Origin: Enterococcus xiangfangensis
GTDB taxonomy: Bacteria > Bacillota > Bacilli > Lactobacillales > Enterococcaceae
Assembly: GCF_005405365.1 (NCBI RefSeq)
Contig: NZ_BJDX01000004.1
Span: forward strand, 1-64,000
Direction of reading: 5' to 3'
Length of the DNA stretch: 64,000 nucleotides
Shown here: piece after piece, positions 1-9,169 of the stretch
Numbering within the stretch: position 1 is the stretch's first letter
Layout: each line of letters starts with the position of its first letter
Program-made: the position numbers and the translations under genes
Notes under the pieces: model-generated
The model's database searches: none
The model's input: only the letters and a program-made list of their open reading frames with translations
What the model was told of the DNA's origin: nothing

Positions 1-43
1 GTAACTTTAATTTTACAGAATGGACTTTCTTTTTTTCTACCCT

Positions 44-68
44 AAATATCTATTTACACAAGATATTT
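44..68. repeat. 8-bp inverted repeat upstream of the lysozyme gene
   Basis: AAATATCT at 44-51 is repeated as its reverse complement at 61-68 around a 9-nt loop. It lies about 80 bp before the lysozyme start. It could be an operator, or a hairpin ending a gene to the left of the window. AT-rich sequence makes chance occurrence plausible. Confidence 0.3.
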
Positions 69-144
69 TACGCTATCAAATTAGTTTTTTATCAATGCCA
101 TTTTTTGTAATTAATTAGTACTTTTGAATATTAAGGAGAAGAGT

Positions 145-1533
145 ATGAAGAAAAAAATTTTTGGCTTAAGCTTTTTAGCAGTTTTGTGCTTGAGTGTTTC
201 TACAGCGGTTTTAGCTGAAGAAAATCAAGTACCGATCAGTGAGCAACAAACTGCAGCAGTTATCAATTCAACAGTTGATAGTTCTTCACAGGAGGCAGTG
301 TCGTCTACTGAGCAATCTGAAAGTACTGAGATCGAGCAGACAACTGAAAGCGAAAGTGTTGAAGCAGCAGAAGAAACAGTGACTCCGCAGACACAAATGG
401 CTACAGTTGATGGGATGATGTCTTTACCGCGAGGACGCTCGGATCTTTATCCGACAATCCAATTATTTGCATCGCTGCCGGCTGTTTCAGCGACAAATAC
501 TAACACGCCACGTAAGAGTTTTATCGATATTTCTTCTCATAATGGAAATATCTCTGTCGCAAATTTTCAAAAAATGAAAAGCTATGGTATCACAGGTGTC
601 GTTGTTAAATTAACGGAATCTACAACCTACATCAATCCGTATGCACAAGCTCAGATCACTAATGCAAAAGCTGCCGGAATGAAAGTTTCTGCTTATCATT
701 ACAGCTGGTTTACAAGTGATGCCTTAGCAGTTGCAGAAGCAAATTATTTTGCGGCAGCTGCCAAAAAATTCGGACTAAGCGGCAGTACTGTGATGGTGAA
801 TGATATTGAGGAACCAAAAATTTTAGGTAAAGGCAATCACACTAATAATTCTAAAGCCTTTGAAAATCGGCTGAAAGCTCTAGGGTATGGAAATGTTCGC
901 CATTATATTGGTTTACACTGGTTGACTGCCGGCCATATCAATGCTGGAACAATTGGAAATAAAAATATTTGGGTAGCAGCTTATCCGTACAATCTTTCAA
1001 CGACGAACCTTTATACACAATACGGTGCTTGGCAGTGGTCATCTCAACTATCATTTTCAGGGATTAGTGGAAACTTTGATATCAATGCCGACTATACAGG
1101 GATATTCAGTAACCCAACGACAACACCACCGGCAAATACGGTCCAAATGCATCGAGTATATAATCCAAACAGCGGGGAACATTTTTATACACAAAACGTC
1201 GCTGAAAAAAATAATCTAGTCTCAAAAGGATGGAAATATGAGGGAATTGGTTGGAATGGTCCGACATCAGGCAATCCAGTTTATCGACTGTATAATCCGA
1301 ATGCTGGGGATCACCATTACACACTGAATTCTCATGAGAAAGACAACTTAGTCAAAAAAGGCTGGCGCTATGAAGGCGTGTCTTGGTATTCGGGCGGCTC
1401 AAATGCATTGCATCGCTTATATAATCCGAATGCTAAAGCAGGAGCGCATCATTACACATTGAATACGAATGAAAAAAATAATTTAGTTAAGCATGGCTGG
1501 AGATATGAAGGTTTAGCTTGGTACGCAAAATAA
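145..1533 (+). CDS. secreted GH25-type lysozyme (N-acetylmuramidase) with three C-terminal repeats
   Basis: Predicted peptidoglycan hydrolase of 462 aa acting outside the cell. The ATG at 145 is chosen because AAGGAG lies at 133-138; a TTG at 124 would precede the ribosome site. Residues 1-24 form a Sec signal peptide ending VLA. A Ser/Thr/Glu-rich linker runs to about residue 90. The GH25 fold begins near residue 124 (KSFIDISSHNG, Asp128), and the second acidic motif NDIEEP lies at 219-224 (Asp220, Glu222). Three roughly 40-residue repeats start near 335, 379 and 422, each with the pattern YNPN...HxYT...EKxNLVxxGWxYEG. These resemble DUF5648-type repeats, probably wall or glycan binding. Neither an LPXTG motif nor a LysM domain is present. 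The GH25 assignment is firm; the repeat function is inferred. Confidence 0.85.
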   Translation: MKKKIFGLSFLAVLCLSVSTAVLAEENQVPISEQQTAAVINSTVDSSSQEAVSSTEQSESTEIEQTTESESVEAAEETVTPQTQMATVDGMMSLPRGRSDLYPTIQLFASLPAVSATNTNTPRKSFIDISSHNGNISVANFQKMKSYGITGVVVKLTESTTYINPYAQAQITNAKAAGMKVSAYHYSWFTSDALAVAEANYFAAAAKKFGLSGSTVMVNDIEEPKILGKGNHTNNSKAFENRLKALGYGNVRHYIGLHWLTAGHINAGTIGNKNIWVAAYPYNLSTTNLYTQYGAWQWSSQLSFSGISGNFDINADYTGIFSNPTTTPPANTVQMHRVYNPNSGEHFYTQNVAEKNNLVSKGWKYEGIGWNGPTSGNPVYRLYNPNAGDHHYTLNSHEKDNLVKKGWRYEGVSWYSGGSNALHRLYNPNAKAGAHHYTLNTNEKNNLVKHGWRYEGLAWYAK

Positions 1534-1536
1534 TCA

Positions 1537-1566
1537 GAAAAGTTCTCGATTTTTCGAGAACTTTTT
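1537..1566 (+). terminator. rho-independent terminator after the lysozyme gene
   Basis: An AAAAGTTCTCGA arm and its complement TCGAGAACTTTT are separated by four T and followed by a T-run. Confidence 0.85.
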
Positions 1567-1601
1567 TCTTTAGAAATTCTTTCTAAATTTCCTTGGATTC
1601 T

Positions 1602-1629
1602 TTGTCTTTTTAGGGCTTTATGTTATTAT
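1602..1629 (+). promoter_or_regulatory. clpX promoter, sigma-A type
   Basis: TTGTCT at 1602-1607 and TATTAT at 1624-1629 are 16 nt apart, about 58 bp before the clpX start. No CtsR-type repeat was seen here. Confidence 0.5.
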
Positions 1630-1686
1630 AGATAAAGACTGCAATCGTGGAAACACTTGTAGAGAAAGAAACAAGAGGTGAAAACC

Positions 1687-2934
1687 ATGTATGAGAGCAC
1701 AGGCGCAGGTGAAACAGTCCGCTGTTCATTTTGTGGAAAGACCCAAGAAGAAGTAAAAAAAGTCGTTGCAGGTCCGGGCGTTTACATTTGTAATGAATGT
1801 ATCGACCTTTGTAAAGAGATCATAGATGAAGAATTCCATGAAGAAGCTATTCGTGAGTTTATTGATGTACCAAAACCTAAAGAATTATTAGATGTTTTAA
1901 ATCAATATGTGATTGGCCAAGATCGTGCGAAAAAAGCATTGTCCGTTGCTGTGTACAATCATTACAAACGAGTGAATGCTGAAAATGATGGAGTTGACGA
2001 AGTTGAATTGCAAAAGAGCAATATTTGTTTGATTGGACCAACTGGTTCAGGGAAAACATTTTTAGCACAAACTTTGGCAAGAACGTTGAACGTGCCATTT
2101 GCGATTGCAGATGCTACTAGTTTGACTGAAGCCGGCTATGTCGGTGAAGACGTTGAAAATATTCTATTGAAACTATTACAATCTGCTGATTACAATGTTG
2201 AACGTGCTGAAAAAGGGATTATTTATATCGATGAAATCGATAAAATCACCCGTAAGAGTGAAAATGTCTCAATTACACGTGATGTTTCAGGCGAAGGGGT
2301 TCAACAAGCGTTGCTTAAAATTCTTGAAGGCACGGTTGCTAGTGTTCCACCGCAGGGAGGGCGCAAACATCCGCATCAAGAATTCATCCAAATCGATACA
2401 ACAAATATTTTATTTATCGTAGGCGGCGCATTTGACGGGATCGAAACGATCGTTAAGAACCGTCTAGGTGAAAAAACGATTGGTTTTGGTCAAAACAATA
2501 AAAAACTTGATGAAACCGAAAGTGTTATGCAGCAAATCATTCCGGAAGACTTATTGAAATTTGGGTTGATCCCAGAATTTATTGGACGTTTACCGGTTAC
2601 GACAGCATTAGAAAAACTGACGACAGAAGACTTGGTTCGTATTTTGACAGAACCAAAAAATGCGTTGGTTAAACAATATCAAAAATTACTTTCTTATGAT
2701 GAGACTGAATTAACTTTTGATGCAGATGCACTGAACGCGATTGCTGAAAAAGCGATTGCTCGTAATACAGGTGCGCGTGGATTGCGTTCGATCATTGAAG
2801 ATGTAATGATGGATGTCATGTTCGACATTCCTTCAGATGAATCGATTGAAAAAGTAATCGTTACAAAAGATTCTGTTGAAGGATCAGGTAAACCAATTAT
2901 TAAGTATCATAACGATACAAAAAAAGCAGGTTAG
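1687..2934 (+). CDS. clpX: ATP-dependent Clp protease, ATP-binding subunit ClpX
   Basis: AAA+ unfoldase (415 aa) that feeds substrates to ClpP in the cytoplasm. The ATG at 1687 is used because AAGAGGTG ends 6 nt before it; the in-frame GTG at 1678 is part of that ribosome site. The N-terminal zinc-binding domain has C13xxC16 followed by CNECIDLC near residues 35-42. Walker A GPTGSGKT lies at 117-124 and is followed by the Walker [17 protein letters not shown], and a C-terminal sensor-2 NTGARGLR. Length matches the family. The upstream tig gene usual in many Firmicutes is absent; a lysozyme gene occupies that place. A terminator separates clpX from engB. Confidence 0.97.
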   Translation: MYESTGAGETVRCSFCGKTQEEVKKVVAGPGVYICNECIDLCKEIIDEEFHEEAIREFIDVPKPKELLDVLNQYVIGQDRAKKALSVAVYNHYKRVNAENDGVDEVELQKSNICLIGPTGSGKTFLAQTLARTLNVPFAIADATSLTEAGYVGEDVENILLKLLQSADYNVERAEKGIIYIDEIDKITRKSENVSITRDVSGEGVQQALLKILEGTVASVPPQGGRKHPHQEFIQIDTTNILFIVGGAFDGIETIVKNRLGEKTIGFGQNNKKLDETESVMQQIIPEDLLKFGLIPEFIGRLPVTTALEKLTTEDLVRILTEPKNALVKQYQKLLSYDETELTFDADALNAIAEKAIARNTGARGLRSIIEDVMMDVMFDIPSDESIEKVIVTKDSVEGSGKPIIKYHNDTKKAG

Positions 2935-2942
2935 CGAATGGA

Positions 2943-2973
2943 GGGTTCACAAAGTAATTTGTGGACCCTTTTT
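2943..2973 (+). terminator. terminator between clpX and engB
   Basis: GGGTTCAC (2943-2950) pairs with GTGGACCC (2961-2968), with one G-T wobble, followed by five T. It lies before the engB ATG and argues that the longer engB reading frame from 2938 is not translated. Confidence 0.75.
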
Positions 2974-2988
2974 GAAAGGCGTGGAAGA

Positions 2989-3585
2989 ATGAAAGTGCAT
3001 AATGCAGAGATCGTCATCAGTGCGGTCTCACCTAAACAATATCCTGAAACTGAATTGCCTGAGATTGCCTTGGCGGGTCGCTCCAATGTTGGTAAATCTT
3101 CTTTTATCAACACATTGATTGATCGCAAGAATCTGGCACGGACTTCGGGAAAACCTGGGAAAACTCAGACTTTAAATTTTTATTTGATCGAGAATGCTTT
3201 ACATTTTGTCGACGTGCCTGGTTATGGCTATGCCAAGGTCTCTAAGACAGAGCGGGCAAAATGGGGTGAAATGATCGAGACGTACATTACTACTCGCGAA
3301 CAGTTGCGGGCAGTGGTCTCATTAGTTGATTTGCGTCATGATCCTAGTAAAGAAGATATCCAAATGTATGAATTTTTGAAGTATTATGATATTCCTGTGA
3401 TCATAGTTGCAACAAAGGCGGATAAGATCCCGCGTGGGAAATGGAATAAACACACAAGTGCAATCAAGAAAAAACTAGATTTTGATTCAAATGATACCTT
3501 TATCTTATTTTCTTCTGAAACAAAAAAAGGAAAAGAAGAGGCTTGGCAAGCAATTGAAGCCGCAATCGAAAAGGACCGAGCTTAA
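2989..3585 (+). CDS. engB: ribosome biogenesis GTP-binding protein EngB/YsxC
   Basis: Small GTPase of 198 aa needed for late assembly of the 50S ribosomal subunit. The ATG at 2989 is chosen because the preceding in-frame ATG at 2938 lies before the clpX terminator hairpin. G1 motif GRSNVGKSS is near residue 30, G2 threonines lie in the GKTQT stretch, G3 is DVPGYGYA and G4 is TKADK. Length and motif order match the family. The last codons and stop lie inside a palindromic terminator shared with the convergent 50-aa gene, so both proteins end in KDRA or DRA. Confidence 0.96.
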   Translation: MKVHNAEIVISAVSPKQYPETELPEIALAGRSNVGKSSFINTLIDRKNLARTSGKPGKTQTLNFYLIENALHFVDVPGYGYAKVSKTERAKWGEMIETYITTREQLRAVVSLVDLRHDPSKEDIQMYEFLKYYDIPVIIVATKADKIPRGKWNKHTSAIKKKLDFDSNDTFILFSSETKKGKEEAWQAIEAAIEKDRA

Positions 3586-3600
3586 GCTCGGTCCTTTTTT
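3572..3600. terminator. bidirectional terminator shared by engB and the convergent small gene
   Basis: A perfect palindrome, AGGACCGAGCTT and its complement (3572-3594), is followed by a T-run and preceded by an A-run on the other side. It contains the stop codons of both convergent genes. Confidence 0.9.
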
Positions 3601-3734
3601 TTATCTGTTGGCTCTACTTTTGGCTTTAAAAACTTTTGAATATCTTCGTCTTTCTGCACTTTTTTATCTGGATCAACTACAAACGATTCAAATAATTTAT
3701 CCAAATCATCGGTTTTTTCAAATTTTAGTCCCAT
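3582..3734 (-). CDS. small acidic/basic conserved-looking protein, 50 aa
   Basis: Function unknown. The ATG at 3734 has GGAGGTG five nt upstream, so the longer frame from 3764 is rejected. The protein begins [18 protein letters not shown], is charged, lacks membrane segments or a signal peptide, and ends in a lysine-rich tail. It resembles short uncharacterised Lactobacillales proteins (possibly the SPJ_0845 family, from memory, unverified). It is convergent with engB and overlaps it by 4 nt through the shared palindrome. Confidence 0.65.
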   Translation of the reverse strand: MGLKFEKTDDLDKLFESFVVDPDKKVQKDEDIQKFLKPKVEPTDKKKDRA

Positions 3735-3869
3735 TTGAACACCTCCATTTTTTAGTTTTAACATAATTTATTATAGTATACAATTCTTTAAAACATAGTA
3801 ATCAATTTTATAGGGATTTTTTAATCTTTACGATATAATTATAATAGATAAATAGGAAAGGGGAAGGCA

Positions 3870-5195
3870 ATGGGAAAAAATCAATTATACTGTGTTAGTC
3901 AGCTGTATGAGTTAAAGCAAGAAGATATCCGATTGAAAATGGAAGACTGGCTAATAATGAGCCGTCTATTGCTGGAACCGGCTAAAATGTCGATCAATGG
4001 AAAAACTCAGGTGTTTGATCAACGAATTTTGCAACAACTGATTGTTAAACTTGGCTTGAATGAAGATTATTGGCTGCAGCTGCAAAATGACGAAGAAGAA
4101 ATGACCATCCATCTAATGGGAGATCGATTATTTGAAAAAAGCATTCTGAATGAAAAAACTTTTTATTATTGGGAAAAGGTCTATCTAGATTACTTAAAAA
4201 CACGTTTGATTGAACATGGCTCGTTTGCCTATATGCGTTCGTATTCGGAATATTTGTATCACAATACGAGTGAATTAGTTAAGCGTCGTTCATTTGAACC
4301 GGCGGAAGAAACTAGAGTATTGCCAAAAATGAAAGGGCTTAACTGGGATGTCGTCGTTGATTGTAATGCTTTTCCAGGATACGATGTTTTTTATAAAGGT
4401 GTTTGTTTGACAGCCTGTTGGCGGTTATTTTTGGGAGCGCCTTACAAAAAATTATTTGCTAAGCAGCTGTTATTGGAGATCCAACAAGTTGAACAAGTGG
4501 CAGAACTTGGCGAGGGTGTCGTCTTTGAATTATATAAAGATCCGTTTCAGTGGGAAGAAGCAGCAAATTTAAAATTTCAACAGTTGTTTCGTGATCAATT
4601 AGGCATCCCGCAACTATCTTATACTAATGGGGTTGGATTATTGAAACAGCCCTATATCGAATTTGCTTTTGAAGATACTGTGATCCAAACAGTCCAATAT
4701 CAAAACGAACGATTTCAGCCAACCGAAAAACGAAATGCTTCGTATTTTGTGACGCGTACGTATAATTTTTTAACCGATCAGTACCGAGTCAACCGAATGA
4801 AGGGTGGGTTAAATGCGCTGGCCTATTTTCCGTGGATTGATGATAAAAGTGAACGGATGATGAATTATCATATTTTGTATCCAGAATTAACTTTGGATCA
4901 AGGCTTAGCGGCTTTTGAATATTATATTCGGGATTCAATGGAATTTGAGATCCGTGATAAGCGGTACAAAGATTATACCGCCATTTTGCAACTGTTCATT
5001 CCTAAAAAAGCATTCTTAGATTTTCCTCTGGAAGAATTGAGGCGAGCATTAAATGATATCACAATCCACCAAATCAGTCGTAAAAACGATTCACTTACTT
5101 TTTCATTAGAAAAAGAAAAGAAGCACTTGATTGTTTCTTTTATCGATCAAAAGAAAGTCGCGTTAAAAAATCAATTAGATATACTTGAGATTTGA
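3870..5195 (+). CDS. uncharacterised protein, 441 aa
   Basis: I do not recognise this protein. The start has an AAAGGGGAAG ribosome site at a good distance, and TATAAT at 3834-3839 is a likely -10 element. There is no signal peptide or membrane segment, so it should be cytoplasmic. It is rich in Tyr, Phe and Trp (for example TFYYWEKVYLDYLKT near residue 97) and has a central hydrophobic part around DVVVDCNAFPGYDVFYKG. A basic and acidic C-terminus follows. No nucleotide-binding or catalytic motif is visible. It is followed 15 nt later by a 61-aa membrane protein, probably co-transcribed. Codon use looks like the neighbours. Confidence 0.75.
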   Translation: MGKNQLYCVSQLYELKQEDIRLKMEDWLIMSRLLLEPAKMSINGKTQVFDQRILQQLIVKLGLNEDYWLQLQNDEEEMTIHLMGDRLFEKSILNEKTFYYWEKVYLDYLKTRLIEHGSFAYMRSYSEYLYHNTSELVKRRSFEPAEETRVLPKMKGLNWDVVVDCNAFPGYDVFYKGVCLTACWRLFLGAPYKKLFAKQLLLEIQQVEQVAELGEGVVFELYKDPFQWEEAANLKFQQLFRDQLGIPQLSYTNGVGLLKQPYIEFAFEDTVIQTVQYQNERFQPTEKRNASYFVTRTYNFLTDQYRVNRMKGGLNALAYFPWIDDKSERMMNYHILYPELTLDQGLAAFEYYIRDSMEFEIRDKRYKDYTAILQLFIPKKAFLDFPLEELRRALNDITIHQISRKNDSLTFSLEKEKKHLIVSFIDQKKVALKNQLDILEI

Positions 5196-5210
5196 GAGGA
5201 GAGGTTTATT

Positions 5211-5396
5211 ATGGATCAAAGATACATCAAGATTATGGGTAGTTGTTTATTGATTGTTGGGCTAATATTTATGTTGCCGATTGCATCACTAGCAATTCCG
5301 TTATCAATTACAGTATTTTTTATCGGTATCGTCTTGTTTGCAATCAAACCAAAACCTCAACCAGTCCGTGTTCGTAGAAAAGATCGTTGGATGTAA
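5211..5396 (+). CDS. small two-helix membrane protein, 61 aa
   Basis: Function unknown. GAGAGGAGAGG lies just before the ATG. Two hydrophobic segments are seen, at about residues 9-27 and 29-45, with a short turn between them. The tail PKPKPQPVRVRRKDRWM is strongly basic, so the C-terminus should be cytoplasmic. It begins 15 nt after the 441-aa gene and shares its transcript. Confidence 0.65.
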   Translation: MDQRYIKIMGSCLLIVGLIFMLPIASLAIPLSITVFFIGIVLFAIKPKPQPVRVRRKDRWM

Positions 5397-5410
5397 TCCC
5401 TTTTACTAGA

Positions 5411-5449
5411 CTAAAAGATCCGTTCTCAATTTGAGAACGGATCTTTTAG
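5411..5449. terminator. bidirectional terminator between the 61-aa gene and fruA
   Basis: A 19-bp perfect inverted repeat (arms 5411-5429 and 5431-5449) contains TTTT at one end and AAAA at the other. It lies between two convergent genes. Confidence 0.85.
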
Positions 5450-5451
5450 AG

Positions 5452-7368
5452 TTATTTAGCTACTGGTTTTTTAACTAAACCATAGATAATTCCTGAAACG
5501 ATCGCACCAATTGCAATGAATAAAAGATAAAGCAAAGGGTGGCTTAATAAAAAGACTACGAAGATTCCGCCATGAGGTGCAAGCAATTTGATACCAACCG
5601 CACCAACTAAACCGCCAGCAAGAGCAGAGCCGACTACAAAACTTGGAATGACACGAATTGGGTCAGCCGCCGCAAATGGAATCGCACCTTCTGTTACAAA
5701 AGATAACCCCATAACGATATTTGTCAAACCAGCATCCACTTGGCTTTTTTCGAATTTGTTTTTGAATAAACGTGTGGCAACAAAAATTGCTAATGGTGGA
5801 ACCATCCCGCCGGCCATCACTGCAGCCATCACGATTGAGCCACCTTGTGCGACACTTGAAGCTAAGGTAGCCGTACCAAAGACATAAGCCGCTTTGTTGA
5901 TTGGGCCGCCTAAGTCGACTGCCATCATTCCACCGAGCAAGGCACCAAGTAAAATAGCGTTAGATCCACTAAGACCAGTCAAGAAACCGTTTAGGCCATC
6001 GTTGATTGCTTTCATCGGAACATTGACTAAAAGCATCAAGAAACCGGTAATCAATAAGCCAAAGAAAGGATAGAAGAGAATCGCTTTGATCCCTTCGAGT
6101 GATTTTGGTAGATTTTTAAAGATTTTTTTCAAGAAAATAATAACATAACCAGCTAAGAAACCGCCGATCAAAGCACCTAAGAAACCAGCGCCGCCAGCAT
6201 TTGCTAAAGCACCGGCAGAAAAACCAACGATTAAACCTGGGCGATCAGCGATACTAGAAGCGATGAAACCAGCAAGGACAGGGAGCATGAAGCTAAATGC
6301 TGCACCGCCGATTTGATTGAACCAGCTAGCAGCTTGATTATAATTACCAAGATTTGCTAATTCAGATTGAGGAACACCCATGAATTGGTCGATCATGAAT
6401 GATAAAGCAATCATGATTCCGCCGCCGATAACAAATGGCAACATGTGGGAAACACCGTTCATCAGATCTTTGTAGATTCGTTGACCGAGTGTTCCATTAT
6501 CACTTTCATCTTCAGCGGCAACATCTTCGCTATTTCCGTGATAAATAGGGGCTTTTCCACTTAGCGCTAAATTGATCAATTCTTCTGGTTTGCGAATGCC
6601 GTCGCTGACTGGACGGTTAACTAATTCTTTACCATTGAATCGATTCATTTCAACCTTTTTATCAGCAGCAACGATGACGCCTTCTGCACGAGCGATATCT
6701 TCTTCAGTCAAGCGATGTTTGATGCCTTCAGAACCATTTGTTTCGACTTTGATATCAATACCCATTTCTTTGGCTTTTTTCTTCAAAGCGTCTTCTGCCA
6801 TATAAGTATGGGCGATACCAGTCGGACAGGCCGTTACTGCGACGATGTAGCGGCGGTTCGTATCATTTTCTTGACTTTTTTCAGCTTCGGCTTTTTCTTC
6901 CTCTGCTTTCGCTTTTTCAGCAGCTTCGAAAGTTGCTTGTACTTGGTCCGGTGTTTCAGCAGCTTTTAACTTTGTGACAAAATCAGGATCAATCAATAGT
7001 CTTGATAAAGCGGCTAAGGCTTGAAGGTGAGTGTCATTTGCCCCTTCTGGAGCCGCGATCATAAAGAATAGATAAGTAGGCTGCCCATCTAATGCTTCAT
7101 AATCTACTCCTTTTTGACTTTTTGCGAATAAAACGGTAGCTTCTTTTACTGAACTATTTTTTGCATGAGGCATCGCAATACCATCGCCTAGTCCGGTTGA
7201 AGTTTGAGCTTCACGTTTTAAAATCCCCTCTTTATACACATCGATATCTGAGATTCGTCCGGCGTCATACATTTTTTGAACCATTTCATCGATCGCAGCT
7301 TCTTTAGTCACAGCCTGCAAATCCATAATCATGGCATCTTTGATCAATAACTCTTTAATATCCATCAT
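5452..7368 (-). CDS. fruA: fructose-specific PTS enzyme IIABC
   Basis: A single 638-aa polypeptide that imports fructose and phosphorylates it to fructose-1-phosphate. Domains in order: EIIA with the phosphorylatable His68 in AMPHAKN; a Glu/Ala/Lys-rich linker at about 145-170; EIIB with Cys181 in VTACPTGIAHT; and EIIC from about 300 to the end with many hydrophobic helices. Two adjacent ATG codons (7368 and 7365) follow GGAGG; either may be used. It is the last gene of fruR-fruK-fruA, 48 bp after fruK. Confidence 0.96.
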   Translation of the reverse strand: MMDIKELLIKDAMIMDLQAVTKEAAIDEMVQKMYDAGRISDIDVYKEGILKREAQTSTGLGDGIAMPHAKNSSVKEATVLFAKSQKGVDYEALDGQPTYLFFMIAAPEGANDTHLQALAALSRLLIDPDFVTKLKAAETPDQVQATFEAAEKAKAEEEKAEAEKSQENDTNRRYIVAVTACPTGIAHTYMAEDALKKKAKEMGIDIKVETNGSEGIKHRLTEEDIARAEGVIVAADKKVEMNRFNGKELVNRPVSDGIRKPEELINLALSGKAPIYHGNSEDVAAEDESDNGTLGQRIYKDLMNGVSHMLPFVIGGGIMIALSFMIDQFMGVPQSELANLGNYNQAASWFNQIGGAAFSFMLPVLAGFIASSIADRPGLIVGFSAGALANAGGAGFLGALIGGFLAGYVIIFLKKIFKNLPKSLEGIKAILFYPFFGLLITGFLMLLVNVPMKAINDGLNGFLTGLSGSNAILLGALLGGMMAVDLGGPINKAAYVFGTATLASSVAQGGSIVMAAVMAGGMVPPLAIFVATRLFKNKFEKSQVDAGLTNIVMGLSFVTEGAIPFAAADPIRVIPSFVVGSALAGGLVGAVGIKLLAPHGGIFVVFLLSHPLLYLLFIAIGAIVSGIIYGLVKKPVAK

Positions 7369-7416
7369 AATTCCTCCGATTTCTAAATTGCTACATATTT
7401 TTAACAGAAGGCAAGG

Positions 7417-8337
7417 CTAGAACGATTTGACTTGTGTGATCTGTACTTCTGGTAATAATTCTTGGATAAATTCGGCTGTTGCTAAATCATCTGAAAAAGT
7501 TGTAGCGCTGCCGCATGCAACACCCCATTTAAATGCTTCAACAGGATCTTGTGTCTTAGTAAAATTGCCGACAAAGCCTGCGATCATTGAATCACCGGCG
7601 CCGACTGAATTTTTAACTGGTCGTTTTAAAACGTTCGAACGATAGATTCCATCTTTAGTAAACAGCAACGCGCCATCACCTGCCATAGAAACTAGTGCAT
7701 GCTGTGCACCTTCATCCAACAAACGTTGACCAAAGGGATAAATATCTTCAACAGAATTGAAAGTTGTCTGATACAACTCGGCTAATTCATGATTATTTGG
7801 TTTGACTAGCAGGGGATTTTTTTCTAAAGCATCCATCAAATCTGCACCTGTAGTGTCAATGACAAAAGCCGCATTTTGTGCTTTGATAATTTCGATCAAT
7901 TCTTGATAAAAACCAGTTGGGACACTGGCGGGTTTGCTACCAGACAAAACGACGATGTCAGCTGAAGTCAGGTTTGCTAAAACTTTTTTTAGTTCCGCCA
8001 TTTCATCGGCAGAGACACGCGGTCCTTGGCCGTTGATTTCAGTTTCTTCGTGAGCTTTCAATTTGATATTGATTCGTGTGTCATCAGCAACTGTCGTAAA
8101 GTTTGTTTTGATCGTCTCACGTTCCATCCATTCGTTGATAAAGTCTCCGGTGAAACCGCCAATAAATCCTAATGCGGTCGAGTTATGATCGATTCGTCTT
8201 AAAATGCGGGAAACATTGATACCTTTACCGCCGGGCAATTTTAAATCGTTCTTCATTCGGTTGACTGCGCCAATCGTTAACTGATCGACATGCACGATAT
8301 AATCGATCGATGGGTTTAATGTTACTGTATAAATCAT
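7417..8337 (-). CDS. fruK: 1-phosphofructokinase
   Basis: PfkB-family kinase, 306 aa, converting fructose-1-phosphate to fructose-1,6-bisphosphate. The GGKGINVSR substrate motif lies at residues 36-44, and the C-terminal anion-hole motif VGAGDS with the catalytic Asp lies near residue 250. The ATG overlaps the fruR stop by four nt (ATGA), so translation is coupled. Substrate specificity is inferred from the fruA and fruR neighbours. Confidence 0.95.
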   Translation of the reverse strand: MIYTVTLNPSIDYIVHVDQLTIGAVNRMKNDLKLPGGKGINVSRILRRIDHNSTALGFIGGFTGDFINEWMERETIKTNFTTVADDTRINIKLKAHEETEINGQGPRVSADEMAELKKVLANLTSADIVVLSGSKPASVPTGFYQELIEIIKAQNAAFVIDTTGADLMDALEKNPLLVKPNNHELAELYQTTFNSVEDIYPFGQRLLDEGAQHALVSMAGDGALLFTKDGIYRSNVLKRPVKNSVGAGDSMIAGFVGNFTKTQDPVEAFKWGVACGSATTFSDDLATAEFIQELLPEVQITQVKSF

Positions 8338-9086
8338 ACAGAAACCTCCTTCAAGGTAGTTTGCTCTGTGATTTGATCACGGATAATCAAAGGACAGGTA
8401 TCGGTGAGGATTGAAGCTGCGGATAAAGGTGCGACACTGACAAAGCTAGTTTGATTAAATTTACTGTGATCAACTAATACAAAAGCTTCTTCAGCCTGTT
8501 GGATCGCCGCTCTTTTCAAAATGGCTTCTTCTGGATCGGGAGTAGAGTAGCCGCTGTCTGTCTGAATACCGTTCATTCCCATAAACGCTTTATTGAATCG
8601 ATATTGTTTTAACTGTTCAAGCGCTTGAGAGCCAACAACTGCATCAGTCGTCAGTTTTATTCGTCCGCCAAGGACAATCACAGTGATTTGGGCTTCAACT
8701 AAACGAGCAGCCAGACCAACTGAATTTGTCACAACAGTAACTGTTCGTTTTTTCATAAAAGGAATCATTTCAGCAGTCGTTGAACCGGCATCCAAATAGA
8801 TCACGTCGCCATCAGCGATGAAATCAGCTGCGTATTCAGCGATCATTTTCTTTTGTTGAACGTTTTTGGCTGATTTTTCGATCATGCCGAGTTCTTGTTC
8901 TAAATGTTGCGGCCGTTTGGCACCACCGTGGATGCGTTCTAATAATCCCAACTCTTCTAATTCGTGCAAATCTCGTCGAATTGTTGATTCAGAGGAGTCT
9001 AACCAATGAATTAAATTTTGTGATTTTACTAAGCCGTCGCGTTCCAACCATTCAATGATTTTTCTGTGTCGCTCTTCTGTAAGCAT
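8334..9086 (-). CDS. fruR: DeoR-family fructose operon repressor
   Basis: Transcriptional regulator of 250 aa, first gene of the fru operon. The ATG at 9086 is chosen because GGAGGG lies seven nt upstream; the longer frame to 9152 crosses the promoter. Residues 1-57 form the DeoR winged helix-turn-helix (LTEERHRKIIEWL ... STIRRDLHELE), and the rest is a DeoR sugar-phosphate sensor with DAGSTT near residue 91 and VTNS near 115. It probably responds to fructose-1-phosphate, by analogy with the family. Confidence 0.92.
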   Translation of the reverse strand: MLTEERHRKIIEWLERDGLVKSQNLIHWLDSSESTIRRDLHELEELGLLERIHGGAKRPQHLEQELGMIEKSAKNVQQKKMIAEYAADFIADGDVIYLDAGSTTAEMIPFMKKRTVTVVTNSVGLAARLVEAQITVIVLGGRIKLTTDAVVGSQALEQLKQYRFNKAFMGMNGIQTDSGYSTPDPEEAILKRAAIQQAEEAFVLVDHSKFNQTSFVSVAPLSAASILTDTCPLIIRDQITEQTTLKEVSV

Positions 9087-9109
9087 TTTCAAACCCTCCT
9101 TCAATTGAA

Positions 9110-9138
9110 ATAGTAGCATAAATTTTTTTACAATACAA
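9110..9138 (-). promoter_or_regulatory. fru operon promoter
   Basis: On the minus strand, TTGTAT (9133-9138) and TACTAT (9110-9115) are separated by 17 nt. The start of transcription would be near 9103, just before the fruR ribosome site. Confidence 0.65.
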
Positions 9139-9153
9139 CCGAAAACAGCCAAA

Positions 9154-9169
9154 AACGTTCACTAACGTT
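9154..9169. repeat. paired AACGTT motif between fruR and the amylase gene
   Basis: Two copies of the palindromic hexamer AACGTT (9154-9159 and 9164-9169) are separated by four nt. They lie about 50 bp upstream of the predicted fru start and near the divergent amylase promoter. A FruR operator is possible but unproven. Confidence 0.35.

Noticed and set aside
3482-3766. 94-aa frame running out of engB
   Set aside because: It overlaps engB in another frame and the convergent 50-aa gene, and lacks a start signal.
5588-5887. 99-aa plus-strand frame inside fruA
   Set aside because: It is antisense to the EIIC domain, has no ribosome site and reflects fruA codon structure.
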